Shown here piece after piece: positions 22,627 to 34,642 of a stretch of DNA of 64,000 nucleotides. The notes under the pieces are model-generated. The model was given only the letters and a program-made list of their open reading frames with translations. It had not been told where the DNA came from and ran no database searches. The translations under genes and the position numbers were made by a program. Source of the DNA: Epiperipatus broadwayi. Taxonomy: Eukaryota; Onychophora; Udeonychophora; Euonychophora; Peripatidae. The DNA is taken from NCBI GenBank assembly GCA_028023455.1, contig JAQFVV010012435.1, positions 2,110,001 through 2,174,000 of the forward strand. Direction: 5' to 3'. Position 1 is the stretch's first letter, and the number at the start of each line of letters is the position of its first letter.

Positions 22627-24599
22627 CTGGTAGGTATTTACAATTTTCCATACACACATTTTTATTTTATTAATATTTCTCTCATTCCATTAACTCATAT
22701 TTTTAAATATAACTATTATAAAATTTATGTTTATATGTTTCCCTAAGCTAATTCAAATTTTATACTTTAAATACAATAAAAAAAATATTAAAATTATATT
22801 TACGATACATCTTTGTTATTGGAAAATCGTTCCTGCAAAGCTAAATAAAAAAATATACTTTATTTTCTAGTCTTTAATGTTCTATTTTAAAATTTTAATT
22901 ATGTTTATTAATTCTTCTTAGAGATGATTCTTAGTTTTCTTCATATTTTCACTTATTTTTGAGATCTCCATTAATAGTCTGCTAGCTTTTCCCCGTTGGT
23001 TTTCCTCGATGCATCTTGTACTTTATTAAAAATTCAATAAATTTTTCTTCATTTCCATGGATCCATTTTCTCCTTTAGTGATTAATTTTATATCTGTTTA
23101 AACAATATTTCTTCCATTTAATCTCTTTTCCTCTTTTCTATAATGAGATAAAATCTAGTTTCCTTTTAATAAATTCATATAGCACTTTATACAGGACTAT
23201 GGCTTTTCTTCTGACTTTTTACTTTTGGAAATTATATATTTTTAAATAATGTTTTCCTTTAATATAACATATTTTCTTCCTCATTTTCTTTAGATTTATT
23301 TGAACACATAATATGATTTTCTCATAAAAATATGACTTAGTTTTAAGATTTATAAAAAAAGTTCGTCATAAAATTTTCTCAATAGTAAATATTTTCTTTC
23401 TTATATTTTACAGTCTTCTTGTATTTTTAAGTTATAGGATTAGTTTCTGGTTGAGCACGTATAAAATAAAACTTATACAATTTTCATTCATTTTTCTTTT
23501 AATAATTATTTCAATTATTATTTTTGGTATTTCCATCTCTACTGTAGTATGAATGGTCAAATTTGAATAAATCCACCGGTAAGATCACGTAGAAATTAGC
23601 AATTCATCTCTCTGGATACAAATTATATTATCTGTTAAAGACTAACTTTAGAATAATTATTAATTTATAAATTTAAACTACTTTTTTCAGCTTTGATGTT
23701 ACAAGCAATTCAAAATGTTACCGTCCTCTTCAACTTTCACATTCCGACTCCCGCTTCTGTCTATCTTAGATTTTTTTCTTGCCAATTTAAATCCGTTGAT
23801 TGGTCAATATTTGTTTTTAGCGCGAACAATATTAGTCATTCTATTTTGGGATAATAAACTGTACTTTTAAATAAATATTTATGACGTAATGTCTGGAATA
23901 TTATTTTAACTTAATATTATTAAATTAAATCATATCTTGATAAACTTATTTTTTTGATCTTTAAAATAATTATTAAGACAATATATAACATTTTTAACTT
24001 TTAATTTTAATGATGGATGGCAATTATATCTAGTTTTAAATTCACAAACTTTATTATTATCTACCAAGTGTGTGTGTGCGTGAAGGCATGTAATATACGA
24101 TCACGTGTCTATTCACTTTACAAAATAATCTTTTATTTATGTCTCGGTTTAAATTACCAAAACTAATGTACTTTCTAAAATTTTGAAAAATAAATTGAAA
24201 CTTATAGAACCAAATATAACTCTCACCATCCTAAAGTTTATTAATAAAAAATATATCCTATTAATTTTGACTAACTATAAAATTATATTTCATTTATTTA
24301 ATCTATTAATTCTTAGACTATTATTTTAAAATCATTACAATAATTTTAACTATCTATAGCTGTGTTATTTTGTATGGCCAGCTTTCACAACCATAAGCAA
24401 TGATATTAAAACTTTATTTAACCGTTTACTTTTTAAAATATTTCATTACACTATGATCTATTAGGTATTTTAGCTTAAAATTGTATTACAAAACTATTAT
24501 TATTTTTATATCACCTAAATATTACTTAAAATTTAAAATTTTTTTCATAATTGACCTTTCTATCCTACCTATGACCTACAGACAAGGGCACAATATATA
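22627..24599. other. Featureless interval
   Basis: Very A+T-rich. A patch at 23690-23850 is less biased and includes an inverted CCAAT box (GATTGGTCAATA near 23798), but no transcript start or gene can be linked to it. Confidence 0.4.
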
Positions 24600-24639
24600 T
24601 ATATATGCTCTTCAAATTTGTCATAGAAGACTAATGCTA

Positions 24640-24965
24640 GAATTGGTAAACAACTGAAAGATTAAGTGCTGTGGGAAAATTTGATTATGATGTTAGAAAT
24701 GAGAGAGGATACAGACTAGTAAAGTTTTCAGAAAAAAGAAAAACTATATATTGTGAATTCTTTCTTTGAGAAAAATTGATACTGAACATGGTTCAAAGCA
24801 TCCAAACAAAGATCCAACAGAAAAATATATTTTGACTAACAGAAAATATTTTTCAGGGTTGATATGTTCTTAATAAATTTATCACCGGAAGTGATCATTG
24901 ATTAGTGAGATGTAAGATACGTCTTAATGTAAAACTAGGGAGACAAAAATTATTAAGTAAAATAG
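24640..24965 (+). pseudogene. RTE endonuclease C-terminal part
   Basis: Reading across frames gives GKFDYDVRNERGYRLVKFSE, then LTENIFQG and VLNKFITGSDH.LVRCKIRL (the dot is a stop codon), then NVKLGRQKLL. This reproduces the typical RTE stretch with an N-E-R-G, an I-D/L-T-N-R segment and the final GSDHRLVR catalytic motif. Here the Arg after SDH is replaced by a stop. The earlier catalytic residues are not recognisable. Confidence 0.8.
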
Positions 24966-25544
24966 TACTCATAGTTGCCATGTTTAACTTTCAAAACATA
25001 ATTAAATGAATTTAAATTAGAATTTGCATATCGTTTTTCAAATATTAACATATTTTGAAGATGGTTCAGATTTTTATGAAAATCATTAGAAAAATAATTG
25101 ATACTTCATTATGAATTGCAACAAAAGTTGCTAAAATAATTGACACATCATTATGAATTGCAACAGAAATAGCTACTGCAAGAATGCAGTAATTTACTAG
25201 TAAATGTTTTACTCACACAAGGCAATATATGAAGAAAAGAAGAAATATGAAAATATATAAAATTGGTCAATTAAGAAGAATTAAATTTCTAGTGCTTTGT
25301 AAAAAGATGTAACAACGATATAAGAAATATAATTGTGAATTAGCAAGGAAAGCTGTTGAAGAATATAAGTCTCAAAAGTATAAAACAACATTTTGGAATT
25401 GATAGAAAACTTATTTCTGCAATAAGAACAAAAGATGAATCTATTACAAAAAGAGATCTGACATCATAAAATATGTGGAAGAGCTCTCTGAAGAATTATA
25501 TAGCAATAAAGAATAAAAACAAAAAAAGTATTTCCTACAGTTAT

Positions 25545-25742
25545 TATGTATTCTGAATTAATGAAAAAGAGAGAAATGTAATTAAATCAATGAAAAAGGG
25601 AAACTCTCCAGGAAATGATAGAATTATAATCAATATCTTAAAAGAATCAGATGAAGAAATAGAAAAATTGTTGGCAAACTTATATAGCAAGTGTCTAAAT
25701 GATAAATGTATACAAATAATTGGAAGAATATAATAGTAAATT
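25545..25742 (+). pseudogene. RTE reverse transcriptase, first block
   Basis: The frame reads EKERNVIKSMKKGNSPGNDR then IIINILKESDEEIEKLLANL and YSKCLNDKCI. This is the RT block 'AIK.MK.GK(S/A)PG.D.I..E.LK....E....L..L...C' with the SPGND sequence well kept. It continues toward WKNIIVNYH, where the intact family reads a 'W....I..IHKKGD' pattern, and is cut exactly there by the repeat insertion. Confidence 0.85.
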
Positions 25743-25862
25743 ATCATTAAAAAATCAGTCAACACTTAGACAATCCCAATATCAATAACAATCAACAATT
25801 TCAAACTGTTGTCAAGGCAACCTCCTTTTAACAATAAAGGTAGAATCCTATATATATATATA
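25743..25862 (+). repeat. Short dispersed repeat family P, copy 1
   Basis: Begins CATTAAAAAATCAGTCAACA and contains AATCAACAATTTCAAACTG, TTGTCAAGGCAACCTCC and TTTTAACAATAAAGGTAGAA, ending in a TA microsatellite. Four copies are in this window (25743, 25950, 57857 plus; 52705 minus). This one interrupts the RTE ORF. The centre (CAACAATTTCAAACTGTTG) is a near-palindrome. Confidence 0.88.
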
Positions 25863-25949
25863 AATTAAATGCTACTTAAATAAGTAATATATTAATGCTA
25901 TTTTTTGTACTTTATAACTAATGGTCAGGGCTAAATGGGTTTGTAAGTA

Positions 25950-26063
25950 ATCATTAAAAACCAGTCAACACATAAACAATTCCAATATCAATAACAATCA
26001 ACAATTTCAAACTGTTGTCAAGGCAATCTCCTTTTAACAATAAAAGTGGAAATATATATATAA
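25950..26063 (+). repeat. Short dispersed repeat family P, copy 2
   Basis: Same unit as at 25743, same orientation, about 207 bases downstream, again ending in a TA-rich run. The intervening 90 bases are A+T-rich with no clear origin. Together the two copies form the insertion that separates IIVNYH from KMGDKDEIRN of the RTE ORF. Confidence 0.88.
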
Positions 26064-26965
26064 AATGGGTGATAAAGATGAAATTAGAAATTATAGACTT
26101 ATCAATCTTTTATCACTTCTATACAAAATTTTTATCAAAATAATTACAACTTGTTTACAGTGAATTTTGTATTTTAACCAACCAGGGATTTAAAAATGGT
26201 TTTAGCACAATGGATCATATCCAAGGATTGGGAGAAGTTATAGAAAGGACCAATGAAAATGGAGTTGCCATTTTGTTTTAGATTTGTGAATTATAAAAAG
26301 GCATTTGATTTATAAGTATTTCTTCAGTGATTAAAGTATTGACCATCAAGATATAGATTCAGAATATTATCATATGAAAAATATATGTCAACGTGAAACA
26401 GCCATGATTAAATTACATAGTTAAAATAAGAAAACTAATGTTTAGAATACTATGTGGAAGTGTGATTCCATGCTTTCAAAACTTTTTATGGCAGTTTTAA
26501 AAGAAATATTTTGTGGATTAAAATGGGAAGCTAAGTGATTAAAAGTAAATGGAGATTATTTAAGTCATGCAGATTTTGCAGATGATATAACTGGTTGGGT
26601 TTTTTTTTTTTTTGCAAGTAATGCTTTGGAGCTTCAAGAAATGTTGCAAGAGTTATTAGATGAAAGTAAACAAATTGGATTAAAGATAAATTCACAAAAG
26701 ACTATCAATGGATTTTATCAAAAGAAAAGAAATATTAATAATTGTGAATTAGAAAAAGTTAACAACTACAAATATCCTTTGTCAAATTGTTAATACAAAT
26801 TCAAATATAATGGATAAAATTAATCATAGAATTAAACTTGAATGGACTGCCTTTTATAGAAATAACAATATTGAAATGAAAGGATAGTTTTCAATATATT
26901 TTAACAGTTCTTACTTATGAATCTGTGACTTGGGCACATTATATCTGCAAATTTAAAAATAGCAT
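26064..26965 (+). pseudogene. RTE reverse transcriptase, main block and C-terminus
   Basis: Right after the insertion the text resumes KMGDKDEIRNYRLINLLSLL and YKIFIKIITTCLQ. Next come GFSTMDHIQGLGEVIERTNE and YKKAFDL (motif A region). Later KVNGDYLSHADFADDITG carries the catalytic FADD, and LQEMLQELLDESKQIGLKIN is the following helix. A T run near 26600 disturbs the frame just after FADD. The relic ends with LEKVNNYKYPL and a final YESVTWA-like block. Many stops make it inactive. Confidence 0.87.
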
Positions 26966-27013
26966 AGAGCAGATTTATTCTTATACTTTTTGATGTAAAT
27001 AAAGTTAAGTTTT

Positions 27014-27131
27014 GTCGAGCGTTGTTAGTCGAGAGGTCATCACAGCCGCCTTGCAAGCAAGTAGTTGGTTGCAGATGGTTGTGGGTTCACGTCCCAGACG
27101 ATGCTATGACACATGAAAATAAATAAATAAA
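27014..27131 (+). repeat. tRNA-derived SINE family A, copy 1
   Basis: Starts GTCGAGCGTTGTTAGTCGAG, shows a B box in GGTTGTGGGTTCACGTCCC, and ends ATGCTATGACAC followed by an A-rich (AAAT)n tail. The head and tail halves resemble a tRNA acceptor stem and T arm. It lies 50 bases after the RTE relic, in the same orientation. Seven copies of this family were found in the window. Confidence 0.88.
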
Positions 27132-27296
27132 GCTAAGTTTACTAAATGTGACAAACTTATTAAATCAAATGTAAATTTGTCACTATCAATTGTGAGAGCA
27201 AGTAAGAAATAAAAATCGTGTCATTCTTTGTGTTTTTAATCAATTATAAGTCAAATTTAAATAATACATATTAAAACTAAATCTTGCATAGCAGTA

Positions 27297-27458
27297 AATA
27301 TGTATGAAAATAGAGTGAAAATGATTAAGTTTGATCAAGCTGTGAAATAATTAAACAAATCCATCACACTACATAAGCAAACCAAAGAATAGAGTGATGT
27401 AGTGTAGTAGGTTTGTTTAATTATTTCACAGTTATCTCTATTCTATTTTCATATATAT
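27297..27458. mobile_element. Foldback element, about 70-bp arms
   Basis: ATATGTATGAAAATAGAGTG and CTGTGAAATAATTAAACAAA on the left are mirrored by TTTGTTTAATTATTTCACAG and CTATTTTCATATATAT on the right. The centre near 27385 carries AGAATAGAGTGATG. Non-coding. Confidence 0.8.
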
Positions 27459-28270
27459 TTAATGATGTTCAAAATTAATATTTATTATTAGCACCCATAT
27501 TTGATTATCATCAGTGTTTTTAAAAATAAGATGGTCTTTATTTTTTGTTTATAATTAAATACGATTTCAGAATTGATACTAACATATTTATTTCCAATGT
27601 TAATATTGAGTCCATACCGGAACTTCAAAGCACACTTAACAAATGTAGCTTCATTTAAATCAAAAAGCATAAGAGTATATCAGATTTGCTCTATTTTTAA
27701 GTGCTTTTATTGAAATTGGAAAATCAATTTGTTTGTTTGGTAGGTTGTTTGTAAACTTTTAATCTTTTTTTTAAGTTAGAATCAAATTTTAAAATTGGGA
27801 TTTAATATATTTAAACTCAATAGAATTGCTTGAAATCAGGTATATAACTAATTGATATCAAGATAATATAAATGAAACACTAATCTGTTCAGTAGGTCAC
27901 CTAATTTATTAGATATGGATCAGAGAGTTGGAAAATGTTGAAATATAAAACATTTTTATAACATTTTAAAATTGATATTTAAAAGATTTAAGTTCAAGAT
28001 AATTTGTTATAGTTTTGTACATTTTTAAAAAATCTCTATGAAAGTGATAGGACACATTAATATTTTAAATCAGTAGCTTAGTTTCTTAGTTATGGAAGAG
28101 TGGGAGGTCTGTTTTAAATAAGGTTCATGTGTTTTCTTTGTTGCAATTGTAAGCTTTATTTAAATAATAAGAAAGTTGTTTATAATATAGTTTTTATTAA
28201 GCTTTTTTTTTTAAAAAATATTTTTTCCAATTAAAAATAAAAAATATCAACAATTTTTAAACAGAAAAGT
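27459..28270. other. Featureless interval
   Basis: A+T-rich; no gene or repeat recognised. Confidence 0.45.
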
Positions 28271-28382
28271 TGTCACGTGTTGTTAGCAGAGAGATCATCG
28301 CAACCGCCTTACAAGCAAGTAGTTGTTTGCAGACGGTTGTAGGTTCGCATCCAGCCAATGCCATGACATATGAAAAAAAAAA
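28271..28382 (+). repeat. tRNA-derived SINE family A, copy 2
   Basis: TGTCACGTGTTGTTAGCAGA through AACCGCCTTACAAGCAAGTA and GGTTGTAGGTTCGCATCC to ATGCCATGACATATG plus an A run. It is closest to copy 1 at 27014, sharing the longer 'AAGTAGTTG...TTGCAGA.GGTTGT' middle that the copies at 38987 and 49653 lack. This defines two subfamilies. Confidence 0.88.
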
Positions 28383-30289
28383 GTTACTTACAGATGTCTT
28401 ATACAAATATAATTATATACACATGCTAAATATGATACTTATATAAAGAGTATATTATATACTAGCTTACTGCTGAAATATCTAGTGATATATACATACC
28501 AAATATGTGAAATTTATTTAAAGTAAAATTATATGTATTAAAGTGAAATTCATTTACAATATAGTTTTGGTCAGCAGTTTTTCAATAAAATAAAAATTTC
28601 TAATCAAAACAAAACTTCAACACTTTTTACTTAAAATAATATTTCATATTTTTAATCACTTATATATTATTATGCACACATACTATATATGATATATACA
28701 TAAGGGGTATATATTTTAACTTATAGCAAAATTATCTAGTGATGTATATATTTATCAACTATAAGTGTCAAATCAGTTTATAACTACAATATAGTTTTAT
28801 ATTTTTATTTACTGTGCTAATATTAAAATTATAAAAATAATAGAGCTATTTTTTTTTTCTGAGAAAGGACCCAAAAATTACAGGATTTTTTCTCCGGTTT
28901 GCGTAACTGTTGTATTATATACTTCTGGTGTTACATAGTTCTTGTAGGAGCCCTTCTGCATCAATCTACCAAATGACATCATATGAAATCATTGTGCCAT
29001 ATAGCACATTTTTTGTAAAGTGCATTTTGTGTATTTATTGATTTTTATAATGACTGAAAAAGTTTGAAGAAATTCTGTTTTTCTTTATAGAAAATGTCAA
29101 ACAAAACAGTTGCATTCCTTGAAAACAGATCACAAAGCTAGATGATCTCATAAAAACACAAGTTTATGGGTAGCTTAATTGAAATGTTAAATCCACCATG
29201 TCCTTAAAAAGTGTGGCAAATATCCAAAATCACAATTTCTGATTTTTTTTATGCAAACAGCATTTTTCTCTGCAAATTCTGCAACATTTAATGATGCAGT
29301 AAAATGTAAATGTTCTGTTTTGTGACAAAGAGGAGTGCCAACTTCACCCTGACCAAGTGTCATCTCCCAAAGTCTTAAATGTGAAATATTTCTTAATTAA
29401 ATTCTGAATGACCCAGCTTATTTATCAGGTGTATTCATTCGATCTCACTTCATGCAATTTTTGTCTAATCATTTGAATGAAAAAAAATGTCTCAATATTT
29501 TTTTGTGAACTTTGACATGCAGGGGGGATAGAAAGAGGCATTAAAATGCTCCACTTTGCAAGTGTTTACAGATTACTTCAAAAAGTGAAAAACAGGTTTT
29601 ACCAGAGCATTGCATTTTTAAGCAATTTAATTTGTAACACCTAAAAATAAGTATACAATTTTTATTTCAAAATTCCAGTTACTTTGGGCACCCCCTTGTA
29701 TATTAAATACTTTTAGTGACTGTATTAAAAAGAAGAAAAAAAATTGTCTTTTCAACTACAATTGGGGGATTTAGATTTATCTTGAAATAAAAGCATGGGG
29801 AAGGGGGGTCCAGAAATTAATTAACTTCTTTATTAATATCCAACAATAATTTTTAAAACTAGAAAGGGATTTTTAAACTGTTTTTTATATTATTATAATG
29901 TAATTTTATAAGTGCTAAATTTCTTACAGTTACATATTTGTCAACATTTACCTTAGTTTTATATATTAATTATCATTATTAATTGATTTTTAGACAAGAG
30001 ATTAACACATCTTTGTTTGATCAGTTATAAACTTTTTAAACTCACTTCAAGATTATACATTTTATTAATCATGATCACATGGTATTTTTGATTCAATTCC
30101 ATATTTTTTTTTATGTATATTGCTAAATAGTGAAATAAGAGAATGGCTTGTAATCTGACTAATTGAAGAGTGTCACTTCAGCTAGAAGATGATTGTGGAG
30201 ATCATTTAGATTTTTCTTAGATGTGTTTATTCATGTGATTTAAGTGTGTGTATTGGTATAAAAGCGTTAAGTATATAAAATTTTATATG
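28383..30289. other. No gene; possible end of a DNA transposon near 29700
   Basis: The sequence ending near 29699 (CCAGTTACTTTGGGCACCCC, CTTGTA) reads on the minus strand as TACAAGGGGGTGCCCAAAG. That looks like a terminal repeat of a mariner/Tc1-type element, but no matching second end or transposase could be traced upstream. GGGG-rich fragments near 29522 and 29798 are isolated. Confidence 0.35.
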
Positions 30290-30420
30290 TTATAATTATA
30301 AATTTATTTAAACGCACATTGATTACGTAAGTAATTTTTACTAAGGCTGTAACCTCAAGAATATGCGCGTAAAAATGCGATAGTAGGGACCTCTACAGGT
30401 TATAACCACAAGCTTACATT
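30290..30420 (-). mobile_element. Half copy (one arm) of foldback family FB-B
   Basis: TTTAAACGCACATTGATTAC, ACTAAGGCTGTAACCTCAAG, GCGATAGTAGGGACCTCTAC and ACCACAAGCTTAC match, as reverse complement, the right arm plus tail of the complete foldback at 56628-56868. The second arm is absent here, so this is either a single-arm progenitor or a deletion of a foldback. Confidence 0.85.
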
Positions 30421-31559
30421 TTTAAAATGATTCATAAATTAAATTTATGTGATATATCAGTGGAGATATGATTTTCACAGTGGTTTAGTCAAAATATATC
30501 TTGAAGTCATTTAGGTTTTTCTCTATCTAGAAACTTAACGTTTGAAGAAGTATGGTAAATATTTGTGCCAGTTGTTTGAACAAATAAACTTTGAGTGAAA
30601 TGTTTACATTTTAAGTACAAGTATCCCAGTTTTCATCATATGTTTTATCATTTTACATATGTTTATATTAATTTCTTACAAAATATTTGCAGGTAATTTT
30701 AATATAATATTACCAATTTTAATACTAATAGTTGTTTATATATTATAGCTTAGTCTTTTTGAAAGTCACCTATAGAAATATTTTTTTTGTTATGTTTATA
30801 TACATAAAAAAGATTGGAATACTGCACATATATATATATATAGTCGGGTCACAAAAAAAATCTGCAATTTTATCGAAAAGATTAACAGAAGGGGAGGAGG
30901 ATGGAGATAAATTGGTATGGTTTTATTAAAAAATCTTTGATCCTGCAGAATTTTTTTTTTCGAATTGTTCAATTTCTTCTCTGTTATTTTGATTTAATGA
31001 ACACTTTGAAAAGAGCATTTTTTTATTTTCCTCAGAAGCACACATAGAGATAGTAGTAGAAAGACAAAATCAATAACTTCCTTTTCTCTACTTTGATCTT
31101 GATCGGTCTCCTCCCACTCTTAGCATGGATAATCTTTGCTCTGATAATACTTTTTTTTTCTAGTTTGAAAATTGTTTTATAAATAATGATTGTATCTTTG
31201 AAAAAAAAAGAGAAGAAAATAATAGCAAATCTTAAATATTTTTAGATATATATGTATATTAATGTGTGTGCAAATGCGTGAGCAAATCTAATATATATGT
31301 ATAATTAAGCATAGTCGTGCAAATTCTTGTTTTTATGTCAGATTATGAGAACAATTGATAAATTGAAAACTGAAAGCCACCAATCAATAAACACTTATTT
31401 TTATCAATGCTAACTTCCTATTGTCACCCACCAACTCTTATGAAATAACTTATTGCATCTTATGCATACTATTATAAATATAGTGGAATCCTCATCACTT
31501 TCTATACACCCTTTGATTTACTTAGCCACAACCCAAAAAAGGATTAAATAAATACATTA
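30421..31559. other. Featureless, with TA microsatellite near 30822
   Basis: (CA)(TA)n at about 30822-30842. The 65-codon frame at 30732-30929 has no recognisable domain and includes the microsatellite. Nothing else recognised. Confidence 0.45.
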
Positions 31560-32280
31560 AAAATTAGCAAAAAAAATGTTTTTTATTTTTTGTTGTTGGT
31601 GATAATATAATAACAAAACGTAAAAAAAAAATTGCTTTGTTTCATTTTTCTTCACTAATTTTTTAAATTTAATTTAAAAAAAAAATATTTTTTTTTTTTA
31701 TTATAATTAAAATTAAAAACAAAAAAAAAAAAAAATAAGTTTTATTTTTTTATTAATGTTTAATTTTTTTATTTTTTTTTTTTTTATTTATAATTAAAAA
31801 TATAAAATATATATTTATATTTTAATATTTATTTTTATTATGTATTTTTTTATTTTTATTTTTTTGGTTTGTTTTTTTGGGTGTTTTTATGTATATATAT
31901 ATATATAATTTTCTATTATTTGTTTTTAGTTTAAGTATATATATATTTTTAATAATTTTATTAAAGTTAAAAATGAATATTTATAAATAATAAAAAAAAA
32001 TTAAAATAAACAAACCACACAAAATAATAATCAAAAAAATTAAAAACATTCATTTGACAAAATTTTTATTTTATTTTTATTTATTTTAGTTTAGGGAGGG
32101 TTGGAATTGGTGGAGAATAATGGTGATGGTGATTGATTAGGGTGGGTTTTGGGATGTGTTTATTTTTTTTAATTTTTAATAATTATTTTTATTTTTTTTA
32201 AAAAAATATATAAAATTAATAAAATAAATTTATTATTTTATTTTTTTTTTTGTTTTTTTTAAGTATGAAAGAATAAAATG
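31560..32280. repeat. Simple-sequence island of A and T runs, nearly devoid of C
   Basis: About 700 bases are made almost wholly of A and T runs, with a few G-rich words (GGGTGGGTTTTGGG near 32140) and almost no C for two long stretches (31680-31985, 32082-32265). It is unlike ordinary A+T-rich background. It may be real low-complexity DNA, or a consensus artefact in an assembly. Confidence 0.7.
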
Positions 32281-33415
32281 AATCCACTTATTCTTTCAAC
32301 TCAAATGCTTATATATGAGCAAATCTTAAGTACTGGCAATGAAAGCATGAGGATAGACCACTCACTTTAAATTACTATTTACGATGTCTGAATGAATGAC
32401 ATTGGTGAAATTGTCTAGCGCTATATAAAAATAAATGCTTAGATAATTGTATTGTAAATGCCTACATTAAATGTCTGTGTGAAAACATATAATTTATAGC
32501 ATTCAATACCTTTCTTGAATTTCTTATAACCAGAGGAATGACTAAAGTGGAATCAAATAGTGGGGTATCAGAGTTGTTCTCTATGGTAATTTTATGAAGT
32601 TATAGTTCTTAAATTTTTTTTGCAATAATCAAACTTTAAAAAGCTTTCTTGTAACTTTATAATAAAATATGTAATAAAATTAGATTAAGATACAATTCAT
32701 AAGTAAAGTGAGGATGTCTAAATTTATGTATGTAGCCTTCAGTTTGATTGATATTTTTGGTCATAAGCAATTATTTTTTAATAAGTTTATTACTAGATAA
32801 AAAGAAATCACAAAAATCAGAAATTTATTTAAGGAAATAGAAAAAAATCATGTTTTAACATAGCAAGAATAACATTTTTTTTTCTTTTCCATCAATGAAA
32901 ATTTAAATTCTTCTAAAAGTATTATATCCTGTATTTATTGAATAAAAAGTTTTAAATTGTTAAAAAGCAATGGTTACAATTATTTCTGCATGACAAATAA
33001 AATGTAAACAAATTCCACCATTTTGAGACAATTAAGTTCTCATTTAACCATTAAACTATAGAACTTTGTATTTTTCTGATAATTTCAGCCATTTAATAAT
33101 AAATACAAAAACTAAAATATATAATCTTGAGCAATAATTTGGAAGTACTCCTGGGTCTCTTTATGCAGATTTTTTTAATGTGATTTTGAAGTTATGTGAT
33201 TCATGTTTCTTCTTAATATCTCTTCATGCAGTTTTTTTTATGCGATAAAGAAGTTCATCTTAAAATCAGGATTTCCCCATTTTATATACACACATTAAAT
33301 TTTACATACATTAAATGCCCATTGGGAAAAGGTTTGGCAATAAATTTAGATACTGTAGAAGATTTAGAAAAAGGTAATGAAAAACAGAAGTGGAACTTGT
33401 TTGTTTCATAGCAAA
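32281..33415. other. Mostly featureless
   Basis: An open frame at 33226-33411 ends KGLAINLDTVEDLEKGNEKQ and then KWNLFVS. It could be the frameshifted upstream part of the relic at 33416, but no domain is recognised. Confidence 0.4.
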
Positions 33416-33673
33416 ATGATTGGAGAAAGTCTTCAACTTTTTAATCAATTGGAAAGTCATTTTCTTGTTAATGATATGAATTATGTACGAGCTCATAAAT
33501 TACAATGAGAGCTAAATAGTTGTATGTCTGGATATCGTGAACTTCATAAACAATTTGTAAAATCATCATCTCAAAGTTTAATCACCAATTACATTGTCAC
33601 CAGAAAACCATTAACACAGCTTGAGACTGAAATTAGCACTAATTCTGCTTGCTGTTTGTGTTTCCTCTTGTGA
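33416..33673 (+). pseudogene. Unassigned coding relic, 85 codons with one TGA
   Basis: Starting at ATG 33416 the frame reads MIGESLQLFNQLESHFLVND then MNYVRAHKLQ, a TGA (33506-33508), then ELNSCMSGYRELHKQFVKSS and SQSLITNYIVTRKPLTQLET, to TGA at 33671. Continuity across the single stop and the protein-like composition suggest a decayed coding sequence. Its style (QSLITNYIV near the end) recalls the C-terminal tails of DDE transposases but this is only an impression. Host pseudogene is the alternative. Confidence 0.35.
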
Positions 33674-34642
33674 TGAATCTGACTTCTCACCAGATCACAA
33701 ACAAACCCGCATATTGTCAAATAGCGATAATGATTAAAATATGTATAAAAAAATGTAAAATAAATTACACATAAAAACATATTGTTTTGAATAAAATTAA
33801 ATAGTTAATAAAAAAACTTTGTCTTGTATCAATTTTTTTCAAATATTTGAAATTTTTTATTAGTCATACTTTATTTCCTTATCTTTTTTGCAAATTTTAA
33901 AATAATTTTACATTGTTGCTTTGGTTTTATGTGGTTTTTGAAAATTATGGAATGTATCCCAAATTTTTCAAGGTAAGTTAAGTCTACTTTTGTACAGTTT
34001 TTTTATGCAGGTTTTCTGCAGAAACTATCTACCACATAAAAAGAGACTCAGGTGTATTTACTGCAAGATTACCATAGATGTTCTACTGGTCACAGATTAG
34101 AATACCATCTGAAATATCTCCTGCAAAGTGAAGTATTAATCCCATTATGAAGTAAATCAAAATTTGCCATTAAAAAGTTAAACTGTATTAATAAATTCTC
34201 ATTTATTTTAGCTATGAAGATAGAACTTCTAATGTGAACACTTAGTATTTAATTACTACAATGTTCTTTGACCTAAATAATATTTTATAACAACATATAT
34301 AAAAGTCTGTATATATTGTAAGAGTATTCAGAATTGACTTGAGTGAGAATACCATATTGAATGACAATTGTAATGATCTGAGGAATGTAAAGAATATTTG
34401 AAATACTTAACATAAATCTGATCACTTGCTGGTGCATCAGATATAATGATTGGGGAGGGGATATAAGAAATTCATAATATCTTCATTAGAGATTCAAACA
34501 TACATTAGTATATCAAATATAATAATAAACTATGCAGAGATAGGTAAATCTTTTTTAATACTGAATGATCTACATTAATTTAAAAAAAATGTGGTACATA
34601 CATTACAAGATGCACGATATACCCATTAAATTTATTTATTTC
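33674..34642. other. Featureless interval
   Basis: No gene or repeat recognised. Confidence 0.45.

Larger units (their letters stand above)
24600..26965 (+). mobile_element. Decayed RTE-like LINE, nearly full ORF, split by a repeat insertion
   Basis: On the plus strand the pieces of one RTE-type ORF appear in order: endonuclease end (24660-24950), RT start (25545-25742), and the rest of the RT through the FADD motif to the post-RT region (26064-26965). The ORF is interrupted by many stops and frameshifts, and by about 320 bases of inserted short repeats (25743-26063). RTE elements encode a single ORF with endonuclease and RT and transpose by target-primed reverse transcription. No clear 5' or 3' end was found. 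Confidence 0.88.
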
